Source: Tannerella serpentiformis (GTDB lineage Bacteria > Bacteroidota > Bacteroidia > Bacteroidales > Tannerellaceae). From it: DNA of 64,000 bases. The position numbers were made by a program, and so were the translations under genes. Where the stretch lies: contig NZ_CP028365.1 in the NCBI RefSeq assembly GCF_003033925.1, positions 1,798,001 to 1,862,000 on the forward strand, written 5' to 3'. Of this stretch, positions 26,759 to 34,859 are shown piece by piece. Numbering within the stretch: the stretch's first letter is position 1; each line of letters starts with the position of its first letter. The notes beneath the pieces are model-generated. The model made no database searches and was not told the DNA's origin. It was given only the letters and a program-made list of their open reading frames with translations.

Positions 26759-27796
26759 ATGAAAGATCTCTCCCCCCGCACCGAAATCGCCACGCTGGGC
26801 GAGTTCGGACTCATCGACCGACTGACGCACGGCATTACGCCCCGCCACGACACAACCATCCTCGGCATTGGCGATGACGCAGCCGCCATCCGTCACTCCG
26901 CAGATCGCCTCACGCTTGTCACCACCGACCTGCTGCTCGAAGGCGTACATTTTGACCTCACCTACACCCCCCTCAAGCACCTGGGCTACAAGACGGCCGT
27001 GGTCAACTTTTCCGACATCTACGCCATGAACGGTCGGCCTACGCAGCTGCTTGTGGCCCTGGGTCTCTCCAAACGCTTTGCCGTGGAGGACATCGAGGCC
27101 ATCTATGACGGCATCCGCCACGCCTGCGACGTCTACGGCGTCGACTTAGTCGGTGGCGACACGTCCGCCTCCCTGACCGGCCTCACGCTGTCCGCCACCT
27201 GCATCGGCGACGTGCCCTCCGACCGCATTGTCCGCCGCGACGGTGCCCACGATACGGACCTCATCTGTGTCTCGGGCGACCTCGGCGCAGCTTACATGGG
27301 CTTGCAACTCTTGGAGCGCGAGAAACGCGTCTTCCGTGGCGAGTCGGACTTTGCGCCAGACTTCGCCGGTCGTGAATATCTGCTCGAGCGACAGCTCCGA
27401 CCCGAAGCCCGCCGCGACATCATCGACAGTCTGACTGAGGCCGACCTGCTACCCACGGCCATGATCGACATCTCCGACGGCCTCGCCTCCGAGCTGCTCC
27501 ACATTGCCACCCGTAGTCACGTCGGTTGCCGTATCTACGAGGATCGCCTCCCGATCGATTACCAGACGGCCGTCATGGCCGAGGAGTTCAACATGAACCT
27601 CGCCACAGCGGCCCTCAACGGCGGCGACGATCACGAGCTCCTCTTCACCCTCCCCCTCTCAGTCTACGATCGCGCCGAGCGGTTACCCGGTGTACGCATC
27701 ATTGGCCACATCACGCGCCCGGAGCAGGGCTGTATCCTCGTCGGCCGCGATGGCGGTGAGGTGCCCTTGCAAGCGCAAGGTTGGCAAGGGCGATAA
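26759..27796 (+). CDS. thiL: Thiamine-monophosphate kinase ThiL
   Basis: Converts thiamine monophosphate to the diphosphate cofactor. The 345-residue protein carries the AIR-synthase-like fold with IGDDAAAI, TTDLLLEGVHF, GVDLVGGDTSAS and MIDISDGLASELLHIA, the metal- and ATP-binding motifs of ThiL. ATG at 26759 (KDLSPRTEIA) is preferred over a TTG three codons earlier. It is followed by a strong terminator. Confidence 0.95.
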   Translation: MKDLSPRTEIATLGEFGLIDRLTHGITPRHDTTILGIGDDAAAIRHSADRLTLVTTDLLLEGVHFDLTYTPLKHLGYKTAVVNFSDIYAMNGRPTQLLVALGLSKRFAVEDIEAIYDGIRHACDVYGVDLVGGDTSASLTGLTLSATCIGDVPSDRIVRRDGAHDTDLICVSGDLGAAYMGLQLLEREKRVFRGESDFAPDFAGREYLLERQLRPEARRDIIDSLTEADLLPTAMIDISDGLASELLHIATRSHVGCRIYEDRLPIDYQTAVMAEEFNMNLATAALNGGDDHELLFTLPLSVYDRAERLPGVRIIGHITRPEQGCILVGRDGGEVPLQAQGWQGR

Positions 27797-27825
27797 ATGG
27801 GCACACGGATAGGGGTAAAAGATTA

Positions 27826-27874
27826 GCCGGGTACACGGATGGGGACGTTCCCAGCCATGTACCCGGCCTTTTTG
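27826..27874 (+). terminator. Intrinsic terminator after thiL, built from a GTACCCGG hairpin
   Basis: GCCGGGTACA pairs with TGTACCCGGC and is followed by CTTTTTG. The stem motif is the same GTACCCGG motif found in the dispersed hairpin repeats at 9339 and 28974. Confidence 0.8.
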
Positions 27875-27889
27875 TTTGCGTATGCGTCG

Positions 27890-28522
27890 TCACTTCCGCC
27901 CAAAGTCGGCGGGGTTTTCGCCCCACGCTTCCGTCTCCCATTTCAGGATGGGGTTGGTGTAGGTGTGGGCGTGGAGCCACGCCTCGGCACGGCGGATGAG
28001 GTCGAAGATGGGGGCGTTGGCTGCGGTGGGGGCGAGCTTCGTGCGACAGTGACGCTGCTTGACCCACGCGATGGCGTTGCGGCTGTCGGAGTAGATCGGC
28101 AGCTGGGTTTGCCCCGTCTTAGCGCAGAGAGCTAGGGCGTGGACGATGGCCAGAAACTCGCCGATGTTGTTCGTGCCCTGCGCCATCGGGCCGATATGGA
28201 AGAGCTGGCGGCCGCTGGCTACATGCACGCCGCGATACTCCATGTCGCCCGGGTTGCCGCTGCACGCCGCATCGACGGCCAGGCTCTGCGGGATGCAGGG
28301 TCCGACGGCCTTCGACACGGCGGTCCCGGCACGTCGCGGCGTGCGGCCGAGGTGTTCGTAGGGCGACTCGGAGAAGGCGCGTTCGGCCTCTTCGCGCGTG
28401 GCGAACGACTTGTACTGAGCGCCTTCAAAACCTTGGGTGCGGCGGAGGCAGTCCGCCCAATTGTCGTAGACGCCCGGCTCGACGCCCTTCCATACGACGT
28501 AGTATTTGCTCTTTCCTGACAT
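27890..28522 (-). CDS. Viroplasmin-domain ribonuclease H
   Basis: A 210-residue protein. Residues 5-50 form the viroplasmin/caulimovirus-type RNA-DNA hybrid binding domain (YYVVWKGVEPGVYDNWADC). Residues 80-210 are RNase H, with the acidic residues in AVDAACSGNPG, TNNIGEFLAI and YSDSRNAI. It resembles Bacteroidota RNase HI-like proteins that remove RNA from hybrids. The ATG at 28522 is chosen because the upstream open frame is translated repeat DNA. The final acidic position is less clear. Confidence 0.85.
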   Translation of the reverse strand: MSGKSKYYVVWKGVEPGVYDNWADCLRRTQGFEGAQYKSFATREEAERAFSESPYEHLGRTPRRAGTAVSKAVGPCIPQSLAVDAACSGNPGDMEYRGVHVASGRQLFHIGPMAQGTNNIGEFLAIVHALALCAKTGQTQLPIYSDSRNAIAWVKQRHCRTKLAPTAANAPIFDLIRRAEAWLHAHTYTNPILKWETEAWGENPADFGRK

Positions 28523-28580
28523 GGGAACGATAAACGAAAAGCTAAAAACGAAAGGAGGGGGAAGGCCTCTGCAGAGGCCG

Positions 28581-28943
28581 ATTGTACGATACAATCGCGA
28601 GAGACCCTTTGTGCCCATTGTATCGTACAATCGCGAGAGACCCTTTGTGCTCATTGTATCGTACAATCACTTGAAAAAAACTTTTTGGGCCGATTGTATT
28701 GTACAATGGCTTGAAAAAAACTTTTTGGGCTGATTGTATCGTACAATCGCTTGAAAAAAACTTTTTGGGCCGATTGTATCGTACAATCGCTTGAAAAAAA
28801 CTTTTTGGGCCAATTGTATCGTACAATGGCTTGAAAAAAACTTTTTGGGCTGATTGTATCGTACAATGGCCTGAAAAAAACTTTTTGGGCCCATTGTATC
28901 GTACAATTGAGGGAGAGCCTTTGGACCCATTGTATCGTACAAT
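28581..28943. repeat. 36/40-bp tandem array with ATTGTA-TCG-TACAAT palindromes (10 units)
   Basis: The 15-bp palindrome ATTGTATCGTACAAT (or its inverse) starts at 28581, 28617, 28653, 28693, 28733, 28773, 28813, 28853, 28893 and 28929. Spacings are 36, 36, then six of 40, then 36 bp. The linker CGCTTGAAAAAAACTTTTTG is itself nearly palindromic. The array lies between the helicase stop and the RNase H start, both on the minus strand. ORFs through it encode only repeated peptides. Confidence 0.9.
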
Positions 28944-28973
28944 CGAAAGGCGGAAGGGCTCTCCCCCGTGTAC

Positions 28974-29007
28974 CCGGCAAACTTGGCCGGCGTCCCTGAC
29001 GCCTATC
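28974..29007 (+). repeat. Dispersed hairpin repeat (GTACCCGGCC type), copy 2
   Basis: Differs from the copy at 9339-9373 at two positions in the palindrome (CCGGCAAACTTGGCCGG). It covers the end of the helicase gene, including its stop codon at 29003. Confidence 0.65.
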
Positions 29008-30778
29008 GCCGTGACCGCTTACGGTCGGGCGTGCGGCGCCAGGGCTTGCCGCCTCCGTACGAACGGGGGGCGGATGCCTTGCGTCGGTAGGGCTTGCGGT
29101 CGCCGCGATCGCCATCGGCGTCGTCGTCGTGCATGGGGGAGACAGAGATAGGGCGGCCGTCCACCTCGTAGCTGTTCATGCTGTCGGCCACACGTCGCGC
29201 GGCGTCGCGCTCCACCTCGAAATAGCTGCTATCGCGTCCGATTTCGATGCGTCCAATATCCACCTTACGGCCGGGCACACAGCGGTTGATCAGGTCGATC
29301 ACCTGCGCGGGGTAGAGGCCGTCGTCCTTGCCGAAGTTGAGGCGTAGGCGGCGGAAACCCGTGTCGTCTCCACGGTTTTCGCGTTTAGCGGCGCGTCGGT
29401 CGGTGCGCTCCTTCTTGTCGCCTTTCTCGCGGCGCTCCGGGCGGGCGTCGTCCACATCTTCGATCACCTCGGCGTCGCGGTAATAGTCGAGCATGCGGTT
29501 GAACTCCAGCGACAGCAGCCGCTTGATGATGTCTTCCTTCTCGAGCCACTCCAAGCGGCGGAAGACGGCGGGCATGAGGCGCTCGATCTCGGCTTCGTCC
29601 ACCTTCACCTTCTCCAGCCGGTCGACGTAATGGAAGAGCTGCTTCTCGCAAATGGCCTCGCCCGAGGGCAACTGTGCGCGCTCGAACTTCTTGCCGATGG
29701 CTTTTTCGATGAGGCGGATCTTGCTCTTCTCGCGGACATGGCAGATGGAGATCGAGATGCCCGTCTTGCCGGCGCGGGCGGTGCGTCCGCTGCGGTGGTT
29801 GTACGACTCGTTGTCGTCCGGCAGGCCGAAGTGGATCACGTGCGTCAGGTCGTCCACGTCCAGCCCGCGCGCGGCCACGTCGGTGGCCACAAGCATGTTC
29901 AGGTTGCGGAGGCGGAACTTCTGCATCACGTAGTCGCGCTGCGCCTGGCTCAGCTCGCCGTGCAGCGAGTCCGCGTTGTAGCCGTCCTGGATCAGTCGGT
30001 CGGCAATCTCCTGCGTCTCCTTGCGGGTGCGGCAAAAGACGATGCCGTAGATGCCGGGATAATAATCGGCGATGCGCTTTAGGGCGGCGTACTTGTCCCG
30101 GGCGTGCACCATGTAATAGACGTGCCGGATGTTCTGGTTGCCCTCGTTGCGGCGACCAATGACGACCTCGCGCGGCTCCTTCATGTACTTGCGGGTGATG
30201 CGTGCGATCTCTTGCGGCATGGTGGCGGAGAAGAGCAGCATGTGTCGGTCCTCGGGCACTTCGGCCAGGATGGCGTCGATGCTGTCCGTGAAGCCCATGT
30301 CAAGCATCTCGTCGGCCTCGTCGAGGACTACGTCGCGGACACCGCCGAGATCTACCGTCTTTCGGTTCAGCAAGTCGAGCAGTCGGCCGGGCGTGGCCAC
30401 GACCACGTGTACACCTTTCCGCAGCGTCTTGATCTGGCTCTCAATGCTTGATCCGCCGTAGACGGGCAGCACGTGCAGGCCGTCTACGTAGCGCGAATAA
30501 TCGCTCAGGTCGCCGGCTATTTGGAGGCAGAGTTCGCGTGTGGGGCAGAGGATGAGCACCTGCGGCTGGCGTCGCGCGATGTCGATTTTCTGCAAGATAG
30601 GTAGGCCATAGGCTGCCGTCTTGCCGGTGCCGGTCTGTGCCAAAGCAATGATGTCGAGGTGTTCGCCGAGCAAGAGTGGGATCACTTCTTCCTGTACAGG
30701 CATGGGGGCCTCGTAGCCCATTTCGCGGATGGCGCGCAGCACAGGCTCGGCGATCCCTAATTCTTCGAAAGTCTTCAA
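29003..30778 (-). CDS. DEAD-box RNA helicase (DeaD/CshA type)
   Basis: A 591-residue helicase. Visible motifs: the Q motif, AQTGTGKT (motif I), PTRELC, TPGR, DEAD, SAT, then LVATDVAARGLDV and HRSGRTARAG. A basic C-terminal extension carries a DbpA-like RNA-binding domain (RRLRLNFGKDDGLYPAQVIDLI) and an Arg/Lys-rich tail. The TTG at 30778 gives the usual start KTFEELG. An ATG at 30838 overlaps the pfkB stop as ATGA and is the alternative. It is involved in RNA folding or ribosome assembly by family knowledge. Confidence 0.93.
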   Translation of the reverse strand: MKTFEELGIAEPVLRAIREMGYEAPMPVQEEVIPLLLGEHLDIIALAQTGTGKTAAYGLPILQKIDIARRQPQVLILCPTRELCLQIAGDLSDYSRYVDGLHVLPVYGGSSIESQIKTLRKGVHVVVATPGRLLDLLNRKTVDLGGVRDVVLDEADEMLDMGFTDSIDAILAEVPEDRHMLLFSATMPQEIARITRKYMKEPREVVIGRRNEGNQNIRHVYYMVHARDKYAALKRIADYYPGIYGIVFCRTRKETQEIADRLIQDGYNADSLHGELSQAQRDYVMQKFRLRNLNMLVATDVAARGLDVDDLTHVIHFGLPDDNESYNHRSGRTARAGKTGISISICHVREKSKIRLIEKAIGKKFERAQLPSGEAICEKQLFHYVDRLEKVKVDEAEIERLMPAVFRRLEWLEKEDIIKRLLSLEFNRMLDYYRDAEVIEDVDDARPERREKGDKKERTDRRAAKRENRGDDTGFRRLRLNFGKDDGLYPAQVIDLINRCVPGRKVDIGRIEIGRDSSYFEVERDAARRVADSMNSYEVDGRPISVSPMHDDDADGDRGDRKPYRRKASAPRSYGGGKPWRRTPDRKRSRR

Positions 30779-30834
30779 GTGGATGATGTTGTTATAATGT
30801 GAGGGGAAATGGAGAGCGGGAGGGAGGGGGCCGG

Positions 30835-31761
30835 TCATTCTTCGCGATACTTCGCGGCGAATTCAGGCGAGACGTAGTTGGCCAGGCTGCCGCATACCTC
30901 TGCGGCGAAGTCGATGCCGAGGGCGATCATCTTGTCCCACATCATGGGGCTAAGCTCGGGGAGGTCCATCTGGCCGATGCGATACTTGATGAGGCTGTAG
31001 ATCAACCCTGCGTTGAAAGCGTCGCCGGCGCCGATGGAGCTGACGGCCGTGAGTGGCGGCACGTCGTAATGCGTACAACCCTTTTCGGTGTAGAGGCTGA
31101 TGCCGCCCGAGCCGCGGGTGGCGATGAGGCGCTTGCAATAGAACTGCACTTCGTCGCGGTAGACCTCGTCCGGGTCGGTCTTCTTGTACAGGTTCACGAA
31201 GTCCTCGTCCGAGCCGCGCACGAGGTCGGCCGCCTCGTAGTTGTCCATCACTGTGGCGCGGAGCTGGATGGCCTCGTGGGCGTGGGCCTTGCGGAAGTTG
31301 GGGTCGTAATAGACGATAGCCCGTCGCTCCCGGGCGTACTGCACGAGGTCCATGACGCGGTCGCGGGTGTCGGGGTTGAGGGCGTAATAGGAGCCGAAGA
31401 GGACGATGTCGTCCGGCTGAATGTCGGGCAGGGCCATGTTCGACCGCCGCTTGGAGCGGTTCGTGTAGAACATATAGTCCGTGCCCTGCCCCTCGTCGAG
31501 GAAGGCCAACGAGACGGGGCTGAGGCCCTCGGAAAAGCTATCCATGTAGTCCGTCGACATGCCGTTTTGCTGCATGAAATCCCGGATGATCTGGCCCACG
31601 CGATCGTCGCCCAGCTCACCGATGAACGACGTCTGCACACCCACTCGACTGAGCGAGACGAGCGTGTTGAAGATCGATCCGCCGGGCAGGGCCGTGTAAG
31701 GCTGTCCATCGCGGAAGAGGATGTCAAGGATGGTCTCACCAATACCGATCACGCGTCTCAT
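30835..31761 (-). CDS. PfkB-family carbohydrate kinase
   Basis: A 308-residue ribokinase-like kinase. GIGETILDILF and PGGSIFNTLVSLSRVG mark the N-terminus and GAGDAFNAGLIYSL is the ATP and catalytic site. The sequence is closest to Bacteroidota fructokinases, but the sugar is not proven. Its start overlaps the stop of the SIS gene by ATGA, so the two are translated together, which hints that kinase and isomerase act on the same sugar phosphate. Confidence 0.88.
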   Translation of the reverse strand: MRRVIGIGETILDILFRDGQPYTALPGGSIFNTLVSLSRVGVQTSFIGELGDDRVGQIIRDFMQQNGMSTDYMDSFSEGLSPVSLAFLDEGQGTDYMFYTNRSKRRSNMALPDIQPDDIVLFGSYYALNPDTRDRVMDLVQYARERRAIVYYDPNFRKAHAHEAIQLRATVMDNYEAADLVRGSDEDFVNLYKKTDPDEVYRDEVQFYCKRLIATRGSGGISLYTEKGCTHYDVPPLTAVSSIGAGDAFNAGLIYSLIKYRIGQMDLPELSPMMWDKMIALGIDFAAEVCGSLANYVSPEFAAKYREE

Positions 31762-32378
31762 GCCTCGGCCTCCTTTCGGCTCAGTTGCCGGCTTTTCGAT
31801 CCGAGGTAGCCGCCGTGGTGGCGCTTGGCATAGTCGGTTGTGGTGAAGCCGATGCGGTCCATCGTGCCCACGACGAGCACATCGCCGATGACGGTCATCA
31901 CCGTCGTCGATGTGGTTGGCGTCAGCCCCAAGGTGCAGACCTCACGCGGCGCACCGGTGGGCAGACAGAGGGTGGCCCGTCGGGCCAGCTCGCTCTGCGG
32001 GTCAGAAGTGATGAGGATAAAAGGGATGTCGGGCACGAGTCCGCGGGCCAGGTCGACCAGCTCGATGAGCTCGAGCGTCTTGCCGGAGTTGGAGACGAGG
32101 AGCAGCAGGTCGTTCCGTCGGACGATGCCGAGGTCGCCATGTTGCGCCTCGCCGGGGTGCAGGAAGAAAGCCGGAGTGCCGGTAGAGCTGAAGGTGGTGG
32201 CCATGTTCATGGCTATCTGTCCGGCCTTACCCATGCCGGCCGTGATGAGGGTCCCCCCCTGCTTGTGTACATGTTTTACGATTAAGTCCACGGCCTCCGC
32301 ATAGCGCTCCGAGATGGGTATGTTTCGCACGGCGTCCGCTTCTTGCTCGATGATCGAGCGTATGTCATTTGTCATCAT
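31758..32378 (-). CDS. SIS-domain sugar isomerase (KpsF/GutQ-like, no CBS domains)
   Basis: A 206-residue single SIS domain: TLITAGMGKAGQIAMNMATT, FLHPGEAQHGDLGIV and LLLVSNSGKTLELIELV. The last motif is shared with arabinose-5-phosphate isomerases. Those usually have two C-terminal CBS domains (about 320 residues in total), which are absent here, so the size is nearer 6-phospho-3-hexuloisomerase. Either activity is possible. The start lies only 7 nt from a consensus -7 box at 32386, implying a very short leader or a later start. Confidence 0.8.
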   Translation of the reverse strand: MMTNDIRSIIEQEADAVRNIPISERYAEAVDLIVKHVHKQGGTLITAGMGKAGQIAMNMATTFSSTGTPAFFLHPGEAQHGDLGIVRRNDLLLLVSNSGKTLELIELVDLARGLVPDIPFILITSDPQSELARRATLCLPTGAPREVCTLGLTPTTSTTVMTVIGDVLVVGTMDRIGFTTTDYAKRHHGGYLGSKSRQLSRKEAEA

Positions 32379-32385
32379 AGGGCCG

Positions 32386-32393
32386 CAAAAGTA
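32386..32393 (-). promoter_or_regulatory. -7 promoter box (TACTTTTG) for the SIS gene
   Basis: Exact TAnnTTTG match on the minus strand, 7 nt before the annotated ATG, so the mRNA would be nearly leaderless. Confidence 0.55.
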
Positions 32394-32595
32394 AGCGGCT
32401 ACACAGATAAATAGGGGTTTCTGTCCAAAACAGCTGTCCCCGACCTTGCTTATCCGGAAACCAACTGCCGACTTGGGAATGACGGATGCCGGGAGCGCCT
32501 TCCCGCGGCGGGAAGGAATGCTTTTCCCTGTGGCTTTGGGTCAATATATTTTCAGATTAGATCGAGATCTTCCCCGTTATGGCGTTAAAATAAGA

Positions 32596-32603
32596 TACTT
32601 TTG
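32596..32603 (+). promoter_or_regulatory. -7 promoter box (TACTTTTG) for the thioredoxin-fold lipoprotein
   Basis: Exact match 35 nt upstream of the ATG at 32639, in a locally AT-rich stretch. Confidence 0.65.
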
Positions 32604-32638
32604 CAGCCGTAGAACAAGAATGAATGATCCCCCATCTT

Positions 32639-33802
32639 ATGAAGACGAACCGCCTCAATCCCCTAACTATCCTTCTCTGCACGCTGATCGGCCTACTTTC
32701 CGGCTGCCAACGATCGGCAAAGGACTTCACCGTCTCCGGCATCGTGGCCGGCGCAGAGGGACAAACGATCTATCTCGAAAACATTGGACTCTCTTCCGTC
32801 ACCCTACTCGATTCGGCCAAGGTCGGCACCTCGGGCAAGTTCAACTTCAAGCGTCCCCGCCCGGACTATCCGGATTTCTATCGCCTGCGTCTGAAGAACC
32901 AGTGGATCAACTTCGCCATCGACTCTACCGAGACGATCACTTTCACGGCCGACGCCAAGAGCTTCGCCACCTCGTACACCGTCGAGGGCTCCGACAATTG
33001 CACGGCCATTAAGGCGATTACCCTGGCGCAGCTCGACGCCAGCCAAGAGATCGCTCACGCTCGTGACGAGTATCAGGCTGGCACCCTTAGCGACTCCGCC
33101 TACCGCCAGCGTATCATCAGCGCCGCTGAAGCCTACAAGGAGGTGGCCCGCAAATACATCTACGCCCAGCCCATGTCCACCGCCGCCTATTTCGCCCTCT
33201 TTCAGCAGGTCGACGGCATGCTCCTCTTTGACCTCTATGACAAGAACGACTCGCGCGCCTTCGGGGCCGTAGCCACCAGCTACAACAACCTCTACCCCGA
33301 AAGCCCCCGCTCGAAACATCTCTACAACCTCGCGCTCCAGTCGCTCAAAGTGACCCGTAACCGCCCCGAGCTGAATCTCGAGGGCATCCCCACGAAAGAG
33401 GTCGAAATGATCGACATCGAGCTGCCCGACCTACACGGTCGCACGGTTAAGCTCTCCGACGTTGCCCCGGGCCACATCACCCTGCTTTGCTTCACGGCCT
33501 ACGAGGCCGAGTGGGCCCCCACCCTCAACCTCACGCTTGGCTCCATCTATGAGAAGTTCCGCGGCCGTGGCCTCGTCATCTACCAAGTCTCGCTCGACGA
33601 CAACGTCCACCTCTGGAAGAACGTCGCCTCCAACCTCGCCTGGACTTGTGTGCGCGACCCCGAATCCGTCTACTCGCGCTACACCGCCCTGTATAATGTC
33701 CGCAACCTGCCGACCCTCTTCCTGCTCAATCGACACGGCGCCCCCGTCAAGCGCGTCGACAACCCTGACCGGCTCGAAAGCGAGATCCAAGCCTTGCTAT
33801 GA
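32639..33802 (+). CDS. DUF4369/thioredoxin-fold lipoprotein without CxxC
   Basis: A 387-residue protein with a lipoprotein signal ending in LLSGC (lipobox, Cys about residue 23). Residues 30-130 resemble the DUF4369 beta domain (FTVSGIVAGAEGQTIYLENIG). The C-terminal 140 residues have the TlpA/AhpC thioredoxin fold (LPDLHGRTVKLSDVAPGHITLLCF). The usual WCxxC is replaced by TAYEAEWAPTLN, so disulfide chemistry at this site is impossible. Family members are envelope thiol-disulfide or peroxide proteins; this one looks redox-inactive. Confidence 0.85.
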   Translation: MKTNRLNPLTILLCTLIGLLSGCQRSAKDFTVSGIVAGAEGQTIYLENIGLSSVTLLDSAKVGTSGKFNFKRPRPDYPDFYRLRLKNQWINFAIDSTETITFTADAKSFATSYTVEGSDNCTAIKAITLAQLDASQEIAHARDEYQAGTLSDSAYRQRIISAAEAYKEVARKYIYAQPMSTAAYFALFQQVDGMLLFDLYDKNDSRAFGAVATSYNNLYPESPRSKHLYNLALQSLKVTRNRPELNLEGIPTKEVEMIDIELPDLHGRTVKLSDVAPGHITLLCFTAYEAEWAPTLNLTLGSIYEKFRGRGLVIYQVSLDDNVHLWKNVASNLAWTCVRDPESVYSRYTALYNVRNLPTLFLLNRHGAPVKRVDNPDRLESEIQALL

Positions 33803-33832
33803 CGTGTACCTGGCCAGTTTGGCCTGCACCAA

Positions 33833-33868
33833 AAGAAAAAAGGCGGCCCCGTTAAGTGGTCGCCTTTC
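33833..33868. terminator. Bidirectional hairpin terminator
   Basis: AAAAAAGGCGGCC and GGTCGCCTTT pair around a short loop, with an A run before the stem. It separates the lipoprotein gene from the converging glsB. Confidence 0.7.
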
Positions 33869-33890
33869 CTATTATATAGCCGTCGCTCCG

Positions 33891-34859
33891 TCACCGGATC
33901 TCCACCCGTCGGAAGGCAGGCGTCTCAGCCTCCTCCTTGAGGTAGGTCTCGATGTGGCGCTTCTTCTTCTCCTCCAAAATCTCGTCGATGGCGATCAGCA
34001 AGCCCGTCTCCTCCACGTTGCCGAAGCGCCGATTGATGGCCGTGCCGAACGTCCGCATTTGTGGCGATAGGCTCATGTAGGCATTGACGAGTGGCGGGAT
34101 GTTCAGCCCCCGCTTACGCACCTCCTGATTCAAGACCCGATAATTCTCCCGAAAGCTCCCATACCGAAAGAGCGCCTCCATAGCGGCCTCGTCCACGTCC
34201 ACCGTCAGCGGATGGATAGGCTCCACCAGTCGGTCAGGATCCGGGAAGTGACGGCGGAGGAAGTAGAGGATCATGTTGCGCGCCTCCACGTTGTAGCCCG
34301 GATACATGGTCACCTTGCCGAAGAAATATCGCAGCGTAGGGTCGATCACCGTCAGCGCCCCCAGCCCGTCCCACAGGTTGTCGAGGATGAAGATGCTGCC
34401 CGGCCGTGGCAGCGTGGCCTGATAGTCGAGCGAGACGAACGATCGCCCCAGCTCCACCGTGTATGGCAAGTATTCCCGAATAAAGCGATCTGAAAAATGG
34501 AACAGTGCCGCCGTAGCCAGCGCCGGTTCACCGTCGGTATCGAGCGCCTCCGACCCGCAGCGAAACCGATAGCCGCCCAGTATCCGTCGATCCTTCGGAC
34601 TCCATACGATCAGCTGCCGGTAAGCCCCCGGCCGACTGTCGAAGGTGTCCACATCCAGCGCACGACCCGTGCCGCCGCCGTAGTAGCGAAACGCCGCCTC
34701 GCGTAACCGCCCGATCTCACGCATCACCTGCGGCGCCTCGGCCCCGGTGACTACATAGATCTCATTGTCCGACTTATTCGTCCGTCGCAACCGCCGCGCA
34801 GGCGTCAATTCTCTCTCCAACTCGTCCGGATCCACCGGCGGTATAATCTGCTCAATCAT
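33891..34859 (-). CDS. glsB: GNAT-type N-acyltransferase (GlsB/OlsB-like)
   Basis: A 322-residue protein. NEIYVVTGAEAPQVMREIGR and LREAAFRYYGGGTG, then VELGRSFVSLDYQ and KVTMYPGYNVEARNMI, match the hemolysin/OlsB-like acyltransferases of Bacteroidota. In Bacteroides the homologue GlsB acylates glycine, the first step of glycine lipid synthesis, and works with GlsA. The start at 34859 overlaps the stop of the next upstream gene as ATGA. Function is inferred from family and the gene pair. Confidence 0.82.
   Translation of the reverse strand: MIEQIIPPVDPDELERELTPARRLRRTNKSDNEIYVVTGAEAPQVMREIGRLREAAFRYYGGGTGRALDVDTFDSRPGAYRQLIVWSPKDRRILGGYRFRCGSEALDTDGEPALATAALFHFSDRFIREYLPYTVELGRSFVSLDYQATLPRPGSIFILDNLWDGLGALTVIDPTLRYFFGKVTMYPGYNVEARNMILYFLRRHFPDPDRLVEPIHPLTVDVDEAAMEALFRYGSFRENYRVLNQEVRKRGLNIPPLVNAYMSLSPQMRTFGTAINRRFGNVEETGLLIAIDEILEEKKKRHIETYLKEEAETPAFRRVEIR

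Noticed and set aside
28581-28943. CRISPR array
   Set aside because: Linkers between palindromes are themselves repeated, with no unique spacers, and no cas gene is nearby. The same applies to the other arrays.
28542-29115. Open frames rich in YDTIGPKSFFQ-like repeats
   Set aside because: Translated palindrome array; no independent evidence of coding.
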